NCBI GenBank assembly: GCA_036259875.1 | Contig: DATAAZ010000078.1 | Coordinates: 62,001 to 126,000 of the forward strand | From: DATAAZ01 sp036259875 | Lineage (GTDB): Bacteria; Actinomycetota; Thermoleophilia; Gaiellales; Gaiellaceae | DNA: 64,000 nucleotides | Direction: 5' to 3' | Part shown: positions 16,058-23,319 of the stretch, one piece after another | Layout: each line of letters opens with the position of its first letter | How positions within the stretch are numbered: position 1 is the stretch's first letter | The notes under the pieces: model-generated | What the model saw: only the letters and a program-made list of their open reading frames with translations | Database searches by the model: none | What the model was told of the DNA's origin: nothing | Position numbers and translations under genes: made by a program

Positions 16058-17488
16058 ATGACCCCTCTGCTCGCTTATCGGGTGCGGCACGACGTGGACG
16101 GCTCGTTCGAGGCCGTCTACCGGACGCATCTCCGCGACGTCTACGGCTTCGCGCTCGGGATCCTCGGCAACCCCGACGACGCCGAAGACGTCACCCAGAC
16201 CACCTTCATGAACGCGTACCGGGCGCTGCGCCGCGGCGAGCGCGTCCAGAACCTGCGCGCCTGGCTCCTCGCGATTGCGCACAACGTGTGCCGGCAGCGC
16301 TTCCGCACGGCGGCGCGCCGCCCACAAGAGGTCGAGCTCGACGCGGAGGCGGCCGAGGCCTACGCGGCCGAAGATGCCCCGACCGCGGAGGAGATCCGCA
16401 ACGCGATCGCGAAGCTCGGCTTCAACCAGCGGGCTGTCCTCGTCCTCCGCGAGATCGAAGGCCTCTCGTACGAGGAGATCGCGCAGACGATGGGAGTCTC
16501 GCTCTCCGCCGTCGAGACCCTGCTCTTCCGCGCCCGGCAAGCGATGCGCGAGCAGCTGGAGGCGGCGGAGCACGATCTCGGCTGCGACGCCGTCCAGCGG
16601 CTGATCTCGCTCCAGCTCGACGGAAAGCTCTCGCGGGCGGACCGCGGGCTTCTCCGCGCGCATCTGCGCGGATGCGCGGAGTGCTCGCGCTTCGCGCGTA
16701 GCCAGCGGGCGCGCAAGCGCGCCATGCCGGGCCTCGTCGCCGCGCCGCTCCCCGCAGGCCTCTCGGGGCTCTTCGGCGGCGGCGCGAGCCTCGTCACGGC
16801 GAAGGCGGCCGCGATCGCGGCGAGCGCGGCGCTCGTCGGCGCGAGCGCGCTGGTCGAAACCGGTGTGGTCGACCTCCCGGGCAAGGCGGAGCGGGAGGCA
16901 GCTCCGACGCCTGTCCTTAGCGCAGACATCGACGAGGCGTTCTCGTCGAGCGGAGCGCCCGTCACCCCGCGCGAGTTCGCGCTCTCGGTGCTCGATCGAG
17001 ACGCCGCCGCGGCCGGCGCGGCACGTGAGCGGGGCGGGCGCGACCGCGGCGGGCGGACGGTCGCGGCCGCGGGCGAAGCGGGTGCGGGCGCTCCGACGGA
17101 GGCCGCGTCCGGCGGGTCGAGTGGGACCGCTGGCGGAAGTGGATCCGGAGGCGGCGGCGGCGGTGGCGGCTTGGCCGTCGTCGGCGGTGTGACGGGCGCG
17201 AATCCCTCCGCTTCGGTCGGGAACGCGGTCGGGACGGTGGGCGGAACGGTCGAGGGGGTCACGGGCGCCGTGGGCGGAGCGACGGGCGCGGTCGAGGGTG
17301 CGACCGGCGCCGCCGGCGGCGCAACCGGTGCGGTCGGGGGAGCAACCGAGACGGTCGGAGGGGTCGTCGGCGGAGCAGGGGACAAGCTTCCGCCCCCGCC
17401 CGCATCTCTACCGATTGAACCACCCTCACTCCCGCCCGTTCCGTCCGTGCCGACCCCGGTACCGGGCGGCGGGCCTTCTCTCCCATAG
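16058..17488 (+). CDS. ECF sigma factor fused to an anti-sigma-like zinc finger, membrane helix and Gly/Pro-rich tail
   Basis: 476 residues, far longer than the usual 170-200 of ECF sigma factors. Region 2 spans about 16-82 (NPDDAEDVTQTTFMNAYRAL) and region 4 about 105-170 (LSYEEIAQTMGVSLSAVETL). Then comes a putative zinc-binding domain (171-220) with His202, Cys206 and Cys209 in AHLRGCAECSRF, as in ZAS anti-sigma factors. A single hydrophobic segment (about 243-266) follows. The rest is low complexity: Gly/Ser stretches, repeats of the form VGGATGAV (about 380-445) and a Pro-rich end. This suggests a membrane-tethered sigma factor with its own inhibitor and an outside tail. Release would probably need proteolysis (inference). 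A GGGAGA ribosome-binding site precedes the ATG. Confidence 0.88.
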   Translation: MTPLLAYRVRHDVDGSFEAVYRTHLRDVYGFALGILGNPDDAEDVTQTTFMNAYRALRRGERVQNLRAWLLAIAHNVCRQRFRTAARRPQEVELDAEAAEAYAAEDAPTAEEIRNAIAKLGFNQRAVLVLREIEGLSYEEIAQTMGVSLSAVETLLFRARQAMREQLEAAEHDLGCDAVQRLISLQLDGKLSRADRGLLRAHLRGCAECSRFARSQRARKRAMPGLVAAPLPAGLSGLFGGGASLVTAKAAAIAASAALVGASALVETGVVDLPGKAEREAAPTPVLSADIDEAFSSSGAPVTPREFALSVLDRDAAAAGAARERGGRDRGGRTVAAAGEAGAGAPTEAASGGSSGTAGGSGSGGGGGGGGLAVVGGVTGANPSASVGNAVGTVGGTVEGVTGAVGGATGAVEGATGAAGGATGAVGGATETVGGVVGGAGDKLPPPPASLPIEPPSLPPVPSVPTPVPGGGPSLP

Positions 17489-17527
17489 CTCCCCAGCTGA
17501 ATGCGGCTCGGCTGGGGAGCTTTTTTT
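17487..17527 (+). terminator. Rho-independent terminator after the sigma fusion gene
   Basis: AGCTCCCCAGC (17487-17497) pairs with GCTGGGGAGCT (17511-17521) around a 13-base loop, and the stem runs straight into seven T residues (17521-17527). It begins inside the stop codon. It is the only classical T-tailed terminator seen in this window. Confidence 0.9.
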
Positions 17528-17547
17528 CGACGCGTCCCAGACCGGGA

Positions 17548-17553
17548 TAGACT
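17548..17553 (+). promoter_or_regulatory. Leaderless-type -10 hexamer TAGACT for the small membrane protein gene
   Basis: TAGACT is followed by 9 bases and the ATG at 17563. TTCGAC 16 bases upstream is a possible -35 element. Confidence 0.45.
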
Positions 17554-17562
17554 CGCGCCGAC

Positions 17563-17793
17563 ATGCTGAACCGGCGCAAAGCAATGCTCGGGTGGCTCGT
17601 CTGGACGGCGGCGAAGCCGATTGCGAAGCGGGTCATGAAGCGGAAGGCACGGAACGCCGTCCCCGGTACGCGAGAGGGGTCGCGCGCGCCGAACACCGCC
17701 GCGATCGTGGCGGGCCTCGGCGCGCTCGGCGGCGCCCTGCTTTTCTGGCGCCGCCGCAGAGCCGAGAACGGCGAGCCGGCGCCCGAAGCCTGA
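17563..17793 (+). CDS. Small single-pass membrane protein, unknown function
   Basis: 76 residues. The N-terminal half is strongly basic and amphipathic (MLNRRKAMLGWLVWTAAKPI, then AKRVMKRKARN), followed by one membrane helix (about 45-62, NTAAIVAGLGALGGALLFW) and a basic/acidic end (RRRRAENGEPAPEA). Actinobacteria often encode such short proteins, but no named family was recognised. It sits right after a strong terminator and has its own -10-like hexamer. Its stop overlaps the apparent start of the GNAT gene. Confidence 0.6.
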   Translation: MLNRRKAMLGWLVWTAAKPIAKRVMKRKARNAVPGTREGSRAPNTAAIVAGLGALGGALLFWRRRRAENGEPAPEA

Positions 17794-18725
17794 TCCGCCC
17801 GTTCGAGCCCCGCGACCTCGCCGCGGTTGTCGCGGTGTACCGCGAGGCGATGCCCGAGCAGCCGCCCCCCACGGCGGCGGGCCTCGGTCACTGGCTCGCG
17901 AGCCATCCGCCGCGCGCCCGCTTCCGCGCCTGGGTCGCGGAGGCGGACGACGGGGTCGCCGGGTTCGCGACCGCGGAGCTGCACTGGTCCTCGACCGTCG
18001 CCGGCGTCGGCTGGTGGTGGGCCGGCGTTCGCGAGTACGCGCGCGGGCGCGGCCTCGGCCACGCGCTGGTCGAGGCGGCCGAGGACCATCTCGTCGGCGA
18101 AGGGATGCGGAAGCTCGAGACGATGGCGCTCGTCGAGTCGGCCGGCGAGCGCCTGCTTGAAGCACGCGGCTACGTCCGCTCCCGGACCGAGCTCGTCCTC
18201 TCGCTCGCGGTCGCCGAGGCGGATCTCTCCGCGCTCTCCGCGCTCGAGGCCGCGAAGCGGGCGGAGGGGTTCCGCGCCGTCCCGCTCGGCGAGGTCGCCG
18301 ACCGCAAGCGCGAGCTTCACGTCCTCTATGCGGCCGCGAGCGAGGACGTTCCGGCCGACGACCCGGACGACGACATCAGGTTCGAGGACTTCGAGACGCA
18401 CGTCATGGGCGATCCCGAGCTCACCCTCGACGGCAGCGTCGTCGTGCTCCACGGCGAGCGCCCCGTCTCGCTCGCGTTCGTCCTCGTCGACCACGAGGCG
18501 GGCGCCGCGTTGAGCGAGATGACGGGGACGCTGCCCGAGTACCGCGGCCGCGGGCTCGCGCGGCTTGCGAAGCTCGCGGCGATCCGTTCGGCGCGCGAGG
18601 CGGGCGTCCGCCGGCTCGTCACCGACAACGACTCGGAGAACGCCGCCATGCTCGGCCTGAACCGGAGCCTCGGCTACCGAGTCACGCACGAGCGCGCCCT
18701 CCTGGCCCGCGGAGTCCCCGGCTAG
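17790..18725 (+). CDS. Tandem GNAT-family acetyltransferase
   Basis: About 311 residues from a CTG at 17790, which overlaps the previous stop (CTGA). The first canonical in-frame starts are GTG at 17835 and ATG at 17850, but both would cut off LIRPFEPRDLAAVVAVYREA, the normal first strand and helix of a GNAT domain. The first domain (about 1-140) contains REYARGRGLGHALVEAAEDH, an acetyl-CoA loop. The second (about 155-311) contains PEYRGRGLARLAKLAAIRSA and ends NRSLGYRVTHERALLARG. The double-GNAT layout resembles mycothiol synthase and related proteins, but the substrate cannot be named. Confidence 0.82.
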   Translation: MIRPFEPRDLAAVVAVYREAMPEQPPPTAAGLGHWLASHPPRARFRAWVAEADDGVAGFATAELHWSSTVAGVGWWWAGVREYARGRGLGHALVEAAEDHLVGEGMRKLETMALVESAGERLLEARGYVRSRTELVLSLAVAEADLSALSALEAAKRAEGFRAVPLGEVADRKRELHVLYAAASEDVPADDPDDDIRFEDFETHVMGDPELTLDGSVVVLHGERPVSLAFVLVDHEAGAALSEMTGTLPEYRGRGLARLAKLAAIRSAREAGVRRLVTDNDSENAAMLGLNRSLGYRVTHERALLARGVPG

Positions 18726-18817
18726 TCAGCGTCGTCCCGGCGAGCCGAGTCTTGCTCCGCGATGTCGCCGCAACTGCGTGGTTCGGGCACAAGCGGCCGT
18801 GTCGATCCCGGCCGCGT

Positions 18818-18834
18818 CTGGGGTCAGACCCCGG
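18818..18834. repeat. Short palindrome GGGGTC-A-GACCCC
   Basis: GGGGTC and GACCCC (18820-18832) flank a single A in the gap between convergent genes. A wider CCGGCCGC/GGCCGCGG context also pairs. It is similar in style to the paired GGGACTGTCCC elements but occurs singly. Confidence 0.4.
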
Positions 18835-18864
18835 CCGCGGCCCCGGCAGACACGCCCGAAGCGG

Positions 18865-19545
18865 CTAGGCGCTCCTCGGAACGAGCCACGTCGAGCGCGC
18901 GTACGCGCGCAGCTCGCCGGCCGCGGTGAAGATCGCGGAACCGGCGTAGCGCTTGCGCCCCTCTTCGCCGATCGGCCAGCCGACCACGACGTGCGGCTCG
19001 CCGCCGACCACCGCACCGACCAGCCGCGCGGCGAGTCGCCCGAGCAGCACCCCCTCCCGCGAGAACTCGTCGACGGCCCAGCCGCTCGGGCAGTCGAGGG
19101 CCGCCCAGACGATCTCGTCCGCGACGTGGCCCGTAGGCGGAGCCCACGGCGCCGCCACGAGCTCGCGCCCCTCGACCGGCCCCGCGAAGATCCCGAGCCC
19201 GTCTCCGCGCTCCGGGCCGCAGACGAAGCAGGTCGCGTACGCGTGGTGGCGGAACCCCGCGTAGCGCGGCCGCGCCGCCTCGGCCGCGGCGAGCGAGACC
19301 GGCGACGGAACGTCGAGCTCCAATGCGACCGGCTCCGCCTCGGCGACGAGCGTCTCGCCGTCACGCACGGTGACGCGCGCGCCGGCACGCTCGACGGTGA
19401 TTGGGGTCGCAAGCGGCGGCGGGCTCCGGAGCGTTACCTCCGCGTCGCCGTCGACGAGCGCCGCGACGAGCCCGCACGCGTAGCCGCCGTTCGCCGAGCC
19501 GGGCGGCCCGTTGAACCGCTCGGGGATCGTGATCGTCTCGCGCAC
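18865..19545 (-). CDS. Hotdog-fold (acyl-CoA thioesterase-like) protein
   Basis: 226 residues. The opening (RETITIPERFNGPPGSANGG and YACGLVAALVDGDAEVTLRS) is typical of thioesterase-like double-hotdog proteins. A CFVCGP motif (about 108-113) and the following GLGIFAGPVEG and VWAALDCPSGWA are shared by an uncharacterised actinobacterial group that often sits in lipid or mycolate contexts. Two hotdog halves are likely (about 5-95 and 100-226). Catalytic residues are not certain, so thioesterase activity is a family-level guess. It starts with GTG at 19545, 124 bases from the divergent ATP-grasp gene. Confidence 0.7.
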   Translation of the reverse strand: MRETITIPERFNGPPGSANGGYACGLVAALVDGDAEVTLRSPPPLATPITVERAGARVTVRDGETLVAEAEPVALELDVPSPVSLAAAEAARPRYAGFRHHAYATCFVCGPERGDGLGIFAGPVEGRELVAAPWAPPTGHVADEIVWAALDCPSGWAVDEFSREGVLLGRLAARLVGAVVGGEPHVVVGWPIGEEGRKRYAGSAIFTAAGELRAYARSTWLVPRSA

Positions 19546-19642
19546 GGCCGAAACGATGCCCGAAGCGCGCGCATTTCTAGCGGGTCGACGGCCGCGGCCG
19601 AGACGGCCGAGAATCGCTCGGCCATACGGACGCCGGCTCCTG

Positions 19643-19657
19643 CTTCAAAAAATGAAG
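19643..19657. promoter_or_regulatory. AT-rich dyad CTTCA-AAAAA-TGAAG before the ATP-grasp gene
   Basis: A 5-base inverted repeat around five A residues lies directly upstream of the TATCGT hexamer. Such an A-tract is exceptional in this GC-rich DNA and suits an operator or upstream promoter element. Confidence 0.35.
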
Positions 19658-19663
19658 TATCGT
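19658..19663 (+). promoter_or_regulatory. Leaderless-type -10 hexamer TATCGT for the ATP-grasp gene
   Basis: TATCGT is followed by 6 bases and the ATG at 19670, which fixes the start. Confidence 0.5.
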
Positions 19664-19669
19664 TGTGGC

Positions 19670-20608
19670 ATGGCACGCACAGTCGGCGTCCTCTACGAGC
19701 ACCCCGAGTGGTTTAAGCCGCTCTTCGCCGAGCTCGAGCGGCGCGGCGTCGCGTACGAGCCGATCGATGCGGCCGCGCACGTCTTCGACCCTGCTGCGCC
19801 GCCCCGCCACGCGCTCGTCGTGAACCGCATGAGCCCGTCGGCGTGGACGCGCGGACACGGAAACGCCGCCTTCCACTCGCTCCACTACCTCGCGCACCTC
19901 GAGGAACGCGGCGCGAACGTGCTGAACGGGCACCGCGCCTTCGCGGTCGAGCTCTCGAAGGCACGTCAGCTGAGCCTGCTCGCGCGCCTCGGCCTCCCGC
20001 ACCCGCGTACCCGCGTCGTCAACCGCGCGGCCGACCTGCCTGCCGCGGCGCGCGATCTCGCCTTCCCGCTCCTCGTCAAGCCGAACGTGGGCGGAAGCGG
20101 CGCCGGAATCCGCTCGTTCGCGGACGCGGACGAGCTGGCCGAGGCGGTCGCCACCGACGACCTCGACTTCGGCCCGGACGCGACCGCGCTCCTCCAGGAG
20201 CACCTCCCCGCCGCCGACGAGTCGATCGTGCGGATCGAGATCCTCGGCGGTCGCTTCCTCTACGCGATCCGGATCCAGCTCGTCCCGGGCGGCTTCAATC
20301 TCTGCCCGGCCGACTACTGCGAGCTTCCCGGCGTCGCGGACGGCGTCTCGGGCCGCGGGCTCCCGATCGAGGCCTACGACCCGCCCGCCGAGCTCGTCGA
20401 CGGCGCCAAGCGGATCCTGGCCGGGGCCGGCATGGACCTCGGCGGCGTCGAGTACCTCGTGAACGCGCGCGACGGCCGCCCGTACTTCTACGACGTGAAC
20501 GCGCTCTCGAACTTCGTCGCCGACGCGCCGAACGTGGTCGGGTTCGATCCCTTCGTCGACCTCGTCGACCTGATCGTCGCCCGCGCGGGCTTCCGGGCGG
20601 CTGCCTAG
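19670..20608 (+). CDS. ATP-grasp (RimK-like) ligase
   Basis: 312 residues from ATG 19670; the open frame extends upstream but the -10 hexamer and the homology (MARTVGVLYEHPEWFKPLFA) support this start. The N-terminal 100 residues form a pre-ATP-grasp fold. The ATP-binding loop is around FPLLVKPNVGGSGAGIRSF. Mg-binding residues are in the EYLVNARDGRPYFYDVNALS segment near the end (Glu and Asn of the GxEYxxxxxxxxxYDVN pattern). ATP-grasp enzymes join a carboxylate to an amine or thiol through an acyl phosphate. An acyltransferase and a glycosyltransferase follow, so it may modify a sugar, peptide or secondary metabolite. Substrate unknown. Confidence 0.85.
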   Translation: MARTVGVLYEHPEWFKPLFAELERRGVAYEPIDAAAHVFDPAAPPRHALVVNRMSPSAWTRGHGNAAFHSLHYLAHLEERGANVLNGHRAFAVELSKARQLSLLARLGLPHPRTRVVNRAADLPAAARDLAFPLLVKPNVGGSGAGIRSFADADELAEAVATDDLDFGPDATALLQEHLPAADESIVRIEILGGRFLYAIRIQLVPGGFNLCPADYCELPGVADGVSGRGLPIEAYDPPAELVDGAKRILAGAGMDLGGVEYLVNARDGRPYFYDVNALSNFVADAPNVVGFDPFVDLVDLIVARAGFRAAA

Positions 20609-20636
20609 CCGCCTAGGTTTTCCAGAAACTTCCGTC

Positions 20637-20642
20637 TACGCT
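20637..20642 (+). promoter_or_regulatory. Possible -10 hexamer TACGCT before the acyltransferase gene
   Basis: TACGCT is followed by 10 bases and the ATG at 20653; the 44-base gap after the ATP-grasp gene leaves room for a promoter. Confidence 0.35.
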
Positions 20643-20652
20643 TCGCGGCGCA

Positions 20653-21108
20653 ATGATGATCAACGAGCGCTCGAAGCGCGTCATCCCGTTCCGCGAGCAC
20701 GACGCGAAGCGGGTGGGGGAGGGGTGCTACTACCTCGACCAGATCGTCTGGCTGAACGGCGACCGGATCGAGATGGGCGACGGGGTCGGGTTCAACTACG
20801 GCTGCTACGTGAATGGGTACGGCGGCCTCACGATCGGCGACGAGGCGATGTTCGGGCCCTACTCGATGGTGCACACGGCGAACCACCGCTACGACGACCG
20901 CGCGCGCCCGGTCACCGAGCAGGGCTGGGTCGAGGAGCCGGTCGACGTCGGCCCGCGCGTCTGGATCGGGATGGCCGCGTGCATCCTTCCGGGCGTCCGG
21001 ATCGGCGAAGGGGCGATCGTCGGCGCGGGCGCCGTCGTGACCGACGACGTCGAACCCTACGTCGTCGTGGGCGGCGTTCCGGCGAGACCGATCAAGACGC
21101 GACCCTGA
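20653..21108 (+). CDS. Left-handed beta-helix (hexapeptide repeat) acyltransferase
   Basis: 151 residues. Hexapeptide turns run from about residue 35 to 140 (DRIEMGDGVGFNYGCYVNGY, GLTIGDEAMFGPYSMV, VRIGEGAIVGAGAVVTDDV). The catalytic His is likely in MVHTANHRYDDRARP, as in maltose and galactoside O-acetyltransferases. The C-terminal VVVGGVPARPIKTR is the usual end of sugar acetyltransferases. It lies between an ATP-grasp gene and a glycosyltransferase gene, one base from the latter, so a sugar acceptor is likely. ATG at 20656 is an equally possible start. Confidence 0.88.
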   Translation: MMINERSKRVIPFREHDAKRVGEGCYYLDQIVWLNGDRIEMGDGVGFNYGCYVNGYGGLTIGDEAMFGPYSMVHTANHRYDDRARPVTEQGWVEEPVDVGPRVWIGMAACILPGVRIGEGAIVGAGAVVTDDVEPYVVVGGVPARPIKTRP

Positions 21109-21109
21109 G

Positions 21110-22228
21110 ATGCGCGTCCTCTTCCTGCAACAGCAGCCGTGCATGCGTGCCATGAAGTACGCGGTCGCGCTCCGCGCTGCGCGGCCCGAGATCGAGCTCG
21201 GCTTCGCCTACCAGGGGAAGACACTCAGCGAGTGGTACGGCTCCGGCGACGAGCTCTTCGCGCGCTGGTGGGATCTCCGAGAGGAGCCCGCGCGACTCCT
21301 GCCCGCGGCTCTCGCGGAGTTTCGCCCCGACGTCGTGCACTCGCACAATCTCCCGGACTCGCTCACAGTCCTTGCGCACTCGCTCGTCGACGGCCGCGTC
21401 CCGGTCGTCCACGACGTCCACGACCTCCAGAGCCTGCGCCGGACGCCGTACGAGAACGGCTTCCCGCAGCCGCGCGGGGTCGCGAGGCTCGAGCGGCGCG
21501 CGATCGAGGCGAGCACCGCCGTCGTCACCGTGTCGGACGAGCTCCTGGACGTCATCCACAGGCGGTATGCGGTGAACGGCCGCGCGCTCGTCTTCCCGAA
21601 CTACGCGCTCCGGCGTGACCTGCCGCCGCTCGACGCGTCCGCCGCGCGTCGAAACGGCACCGCGCCGCGCCTCGTCTACCAGGGGACGCTCTCGACGAAC
21701 GGCGGCCACTACGACTTACGCGCGATCTTCGAGGCGCTCGCCGCCGCGGGCGTCTCGCTCGAGGTCTACCCGTCGCGCGACTTCCCGGAGTACCGCGAGC
21801 TCGCCGCCCGCGTCGACGGGCTCACCTACCGCGAGACGGTCGATCCGGCCACGCTCCTTCGCCGGCTGCCGCACTACGACTTCGGCTGGGCGGGGTTCAA
21901 CGACGGGCTGAACGCGCCGCACGTCGCGACGGCGCTCCCCAACAAGCTCTTCGAGTACCTCGCCTGCGGGCTGCCGGTGCTCGCGCTTCGCCACCGGGCG
22001 ATCGCGCGCTTCCTCCGCGAGCGTGGGCTCGGGATCGCGCTCGACTCGCCGGCCGACCTTGCGTCCGAGCTCGCGCACCTGGACGTCCAGGAGCTGCGCA
22101 AGCGGGTCGTCGCGGCGCGCGCGTCGCTGACGGTCGAGGCGAACATCGCGAGGGTGGTCGAGCTCTACGAGCGCCTCGTGGACGGCGACGGGTCGCCTGC
22201 CGCCGGTCCCGCGCCCGCGTATCGTTGA
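21110..22228 (+). CDS. Glycosyltransferase, GT4-like
   Basis: 372 residues. The Rossmann N-domain opens MRVLFLQQQPCMRAMKYAVA and contains VVHSHNLPDSLTVLAHSLVD and VVHDVHDLQSLRRTPYENGF. The C-domain contains APRLVYQGTLSTNGGHYDLR and the nucleotide-sugar region LPNKLFEYLACGLPVLALRH with the Glu of the E-x7-E-like motif. GT-B enzymes of this group use nucleotide sugars to build glycans or glycoconjugates. It follows the acyltransferase by one base. It is followed by mreB, which has its own -10-like hexamer inside this gene's last codons. Confidence 0.88.
   Translation: MRVLFLQQQPCMRAMKYAVALRAARPEIELGFAYQGKTLSEWYGSGDELFARWWDLREEPARLLPAALAEFRPDVVHSHNLPDSLTVLAHSLVDGRVPVVHDVHDLQSLRRTPYENGFPQPRGVARLERRAIEASTAVVTVSDELLDVIHRRYAVNGRALVFPNYALRRDLPPLDASAARRNGTAPRLVYQGTLSTNGGHYDLRAIFEALAAAGVSLEVYPSRDFPEYRELAARVDGLTYRETVDPATLLRRLPHYDFGWAGFNDGLNAPHVATALPNKLFEYLACGLPVLALRHRAIARFLRERGLGIALDSPADLASELAHLDVQELRKRVVAARASLTVEANIARVVELYERLVDGDGSPAAGPAPAYR
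22220..22225 (+). promoter_or_regulatory. Leaderless-type -10 hexamer TATCGT for mreB
   Basis: TATCGT is followed by 9 bases and the GTG at 22235. It lies in the last codons of the glycosyltransferase gene. Confidence 0.45.
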
Positions 22229-22234
22229 CGGGTC

Positions 22235-23311
22235 GTGGGCATCTCCCGGTACAGACCGAGCTTTCGCGGTGGCGATATCGCCGTCGACCTCGGGACCGCG
22301 AACACGGTCGTCTTCGTGCGTGGCCACGGCGTCACGGTCTTCGAGCCGTCCGTGATCGCGATCGACGACGTCTCGGGCGAGGTTCTCGCGGTCGGCGACG
22401 ACGCGAAGCGGATGATCGGCCGCACGCCCGCGTCCATTCACGCGACGCGTCCGCTCCGGCACGGCGTCATCACCGACTTCGAGACCACCGAGCAGATGCT
22501 CCGCCACTTCATCCGCAAGGCGATCAGCAAGGACCATCTGCGCCCCCGCGTCATCCTCTGCGTCCCGAGCGGCACGACCGAGGTCGAGAGGCGCGCCGTC
22601 GAGGAGGCGACGGTCGCCGCCGGCGGCCGCGAAGCGCACCTGATCGAGGAGGCGATGGCGGCGGCGATCGGCGCCGATCTCCCCGTCTCCGAGCCGGGCG
22701 GGAGCATGGTCGTCGACATCGGTGGCGGGACGACGGAGGTCGCGGTCATCTCGCTGGGCGGGATGGTCGTGTCCGACTCGCTTCGCGTGGGCGGGTACGA
22801 GATGGACGAGGCGATCGCCAATCACCTGAAGACGAAGCACAAGCTCGCGATCGGCGAGGAGCAAGCCGAGGCGGCGAAGATCGAGATCGGATCGGCGTGG
22901 GACTTCGACGACGTGCGGGAGATCGAGGTCGCGGGCCGGGACCTCCTGACCGGCTTGCTCCGCCGCGTCGTGGTGACGTCCGAGGAGGTGCGGACGGCGC
23001 TCGCCGGAACGGTCGCCCGGATCGTCGAGTCCGTGAGGGGAGCGCTCGAGCGCACGCCGCCCGAGCTCGCGGCGGACGTCATGGACCGCGGCCTCACCAT
23101 GGTCGGCGGCGGCTCGCTCCTTCGCGGCTTCGACGTTCGGCTCCGCGAGGAGACGGGGCTTCCCGTCCACCTCGTCGACTCACCTCTCACATGCGTCGCG
23201 ACCGGGGCGGGGCGAAGCCTCGAGGAGTTCGAGGCGATCAAGCGCTCCGCCGTGCGGCAGAAGCTGCACGGCCGCGAGCGGGCGTCGAAGCTCCGTTTCG
23301 GCGCCTCCTGA
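22235..23311 (+). CDS. mreB: Rod shape-determining protein MreB (actin homologue)
   Basis: 358 residues. The actin-like ATPase phosphate 1 motif is DIAVDLGTANTVVFVRGHGV near residues 12-31. RPLRHGVITDFETTEQMLRH, the phosphate 2 motif in MVVDIGGGTTEVAVISLGG and the adenosine motif in GLTMVGGGSLLRGF are all present. MreB polymers under the membrane guide lateral wall synthesis. No mreC, mreD, rodA or pbp2 genes are adjacent, so this is a solitary copy. It could be the morphogenetic protein or one of the extra MreB-like copies seen in actinobacteria. Confidence 0.93.
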   Translation: MGISRYRPSFRGGDIAVDLGTANTVVFVRGHGVTVFEPSVIAIDDVSGEVLAVGDDAKRMIGRTPASIHATRPLRHGVITDFETTEQMLRHFIRKAISKDHLRPRVILCVPSGTTEVERRAVEEATVAAGGREAHLIEEAMAAAIGADLPVSEPGGSMVVDIGGGTTEVAVISLGGMVVSDSLRVGGYEMDEAIANHLKTKHKLAIGEEQAEAAKIEIGSAWDFDDVREIEVAGRDLLTGLLRRVVVTSEEVRTALAGTVARIVESVRGALERTPPELAADVMDRGLTMVGGGSLLRGFDVRLREETGLPVHLVDSPLTCVATGAGRSLEEFEAIKRSAVRQKLHGRERASKLRFGAS

Positions 23312-23319
23312 CGGCTCGG

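Noticed and set aside
16980..17400. Repeats of GGTGCGACCGGCGC type considered as a CRISPR or tandem DNA repeat
   Set aside because: They are in-frame Val-Gly-Gly-Ala-Thr-Gly codons inside the sigma fusion gene, irregular in length and without spacers.
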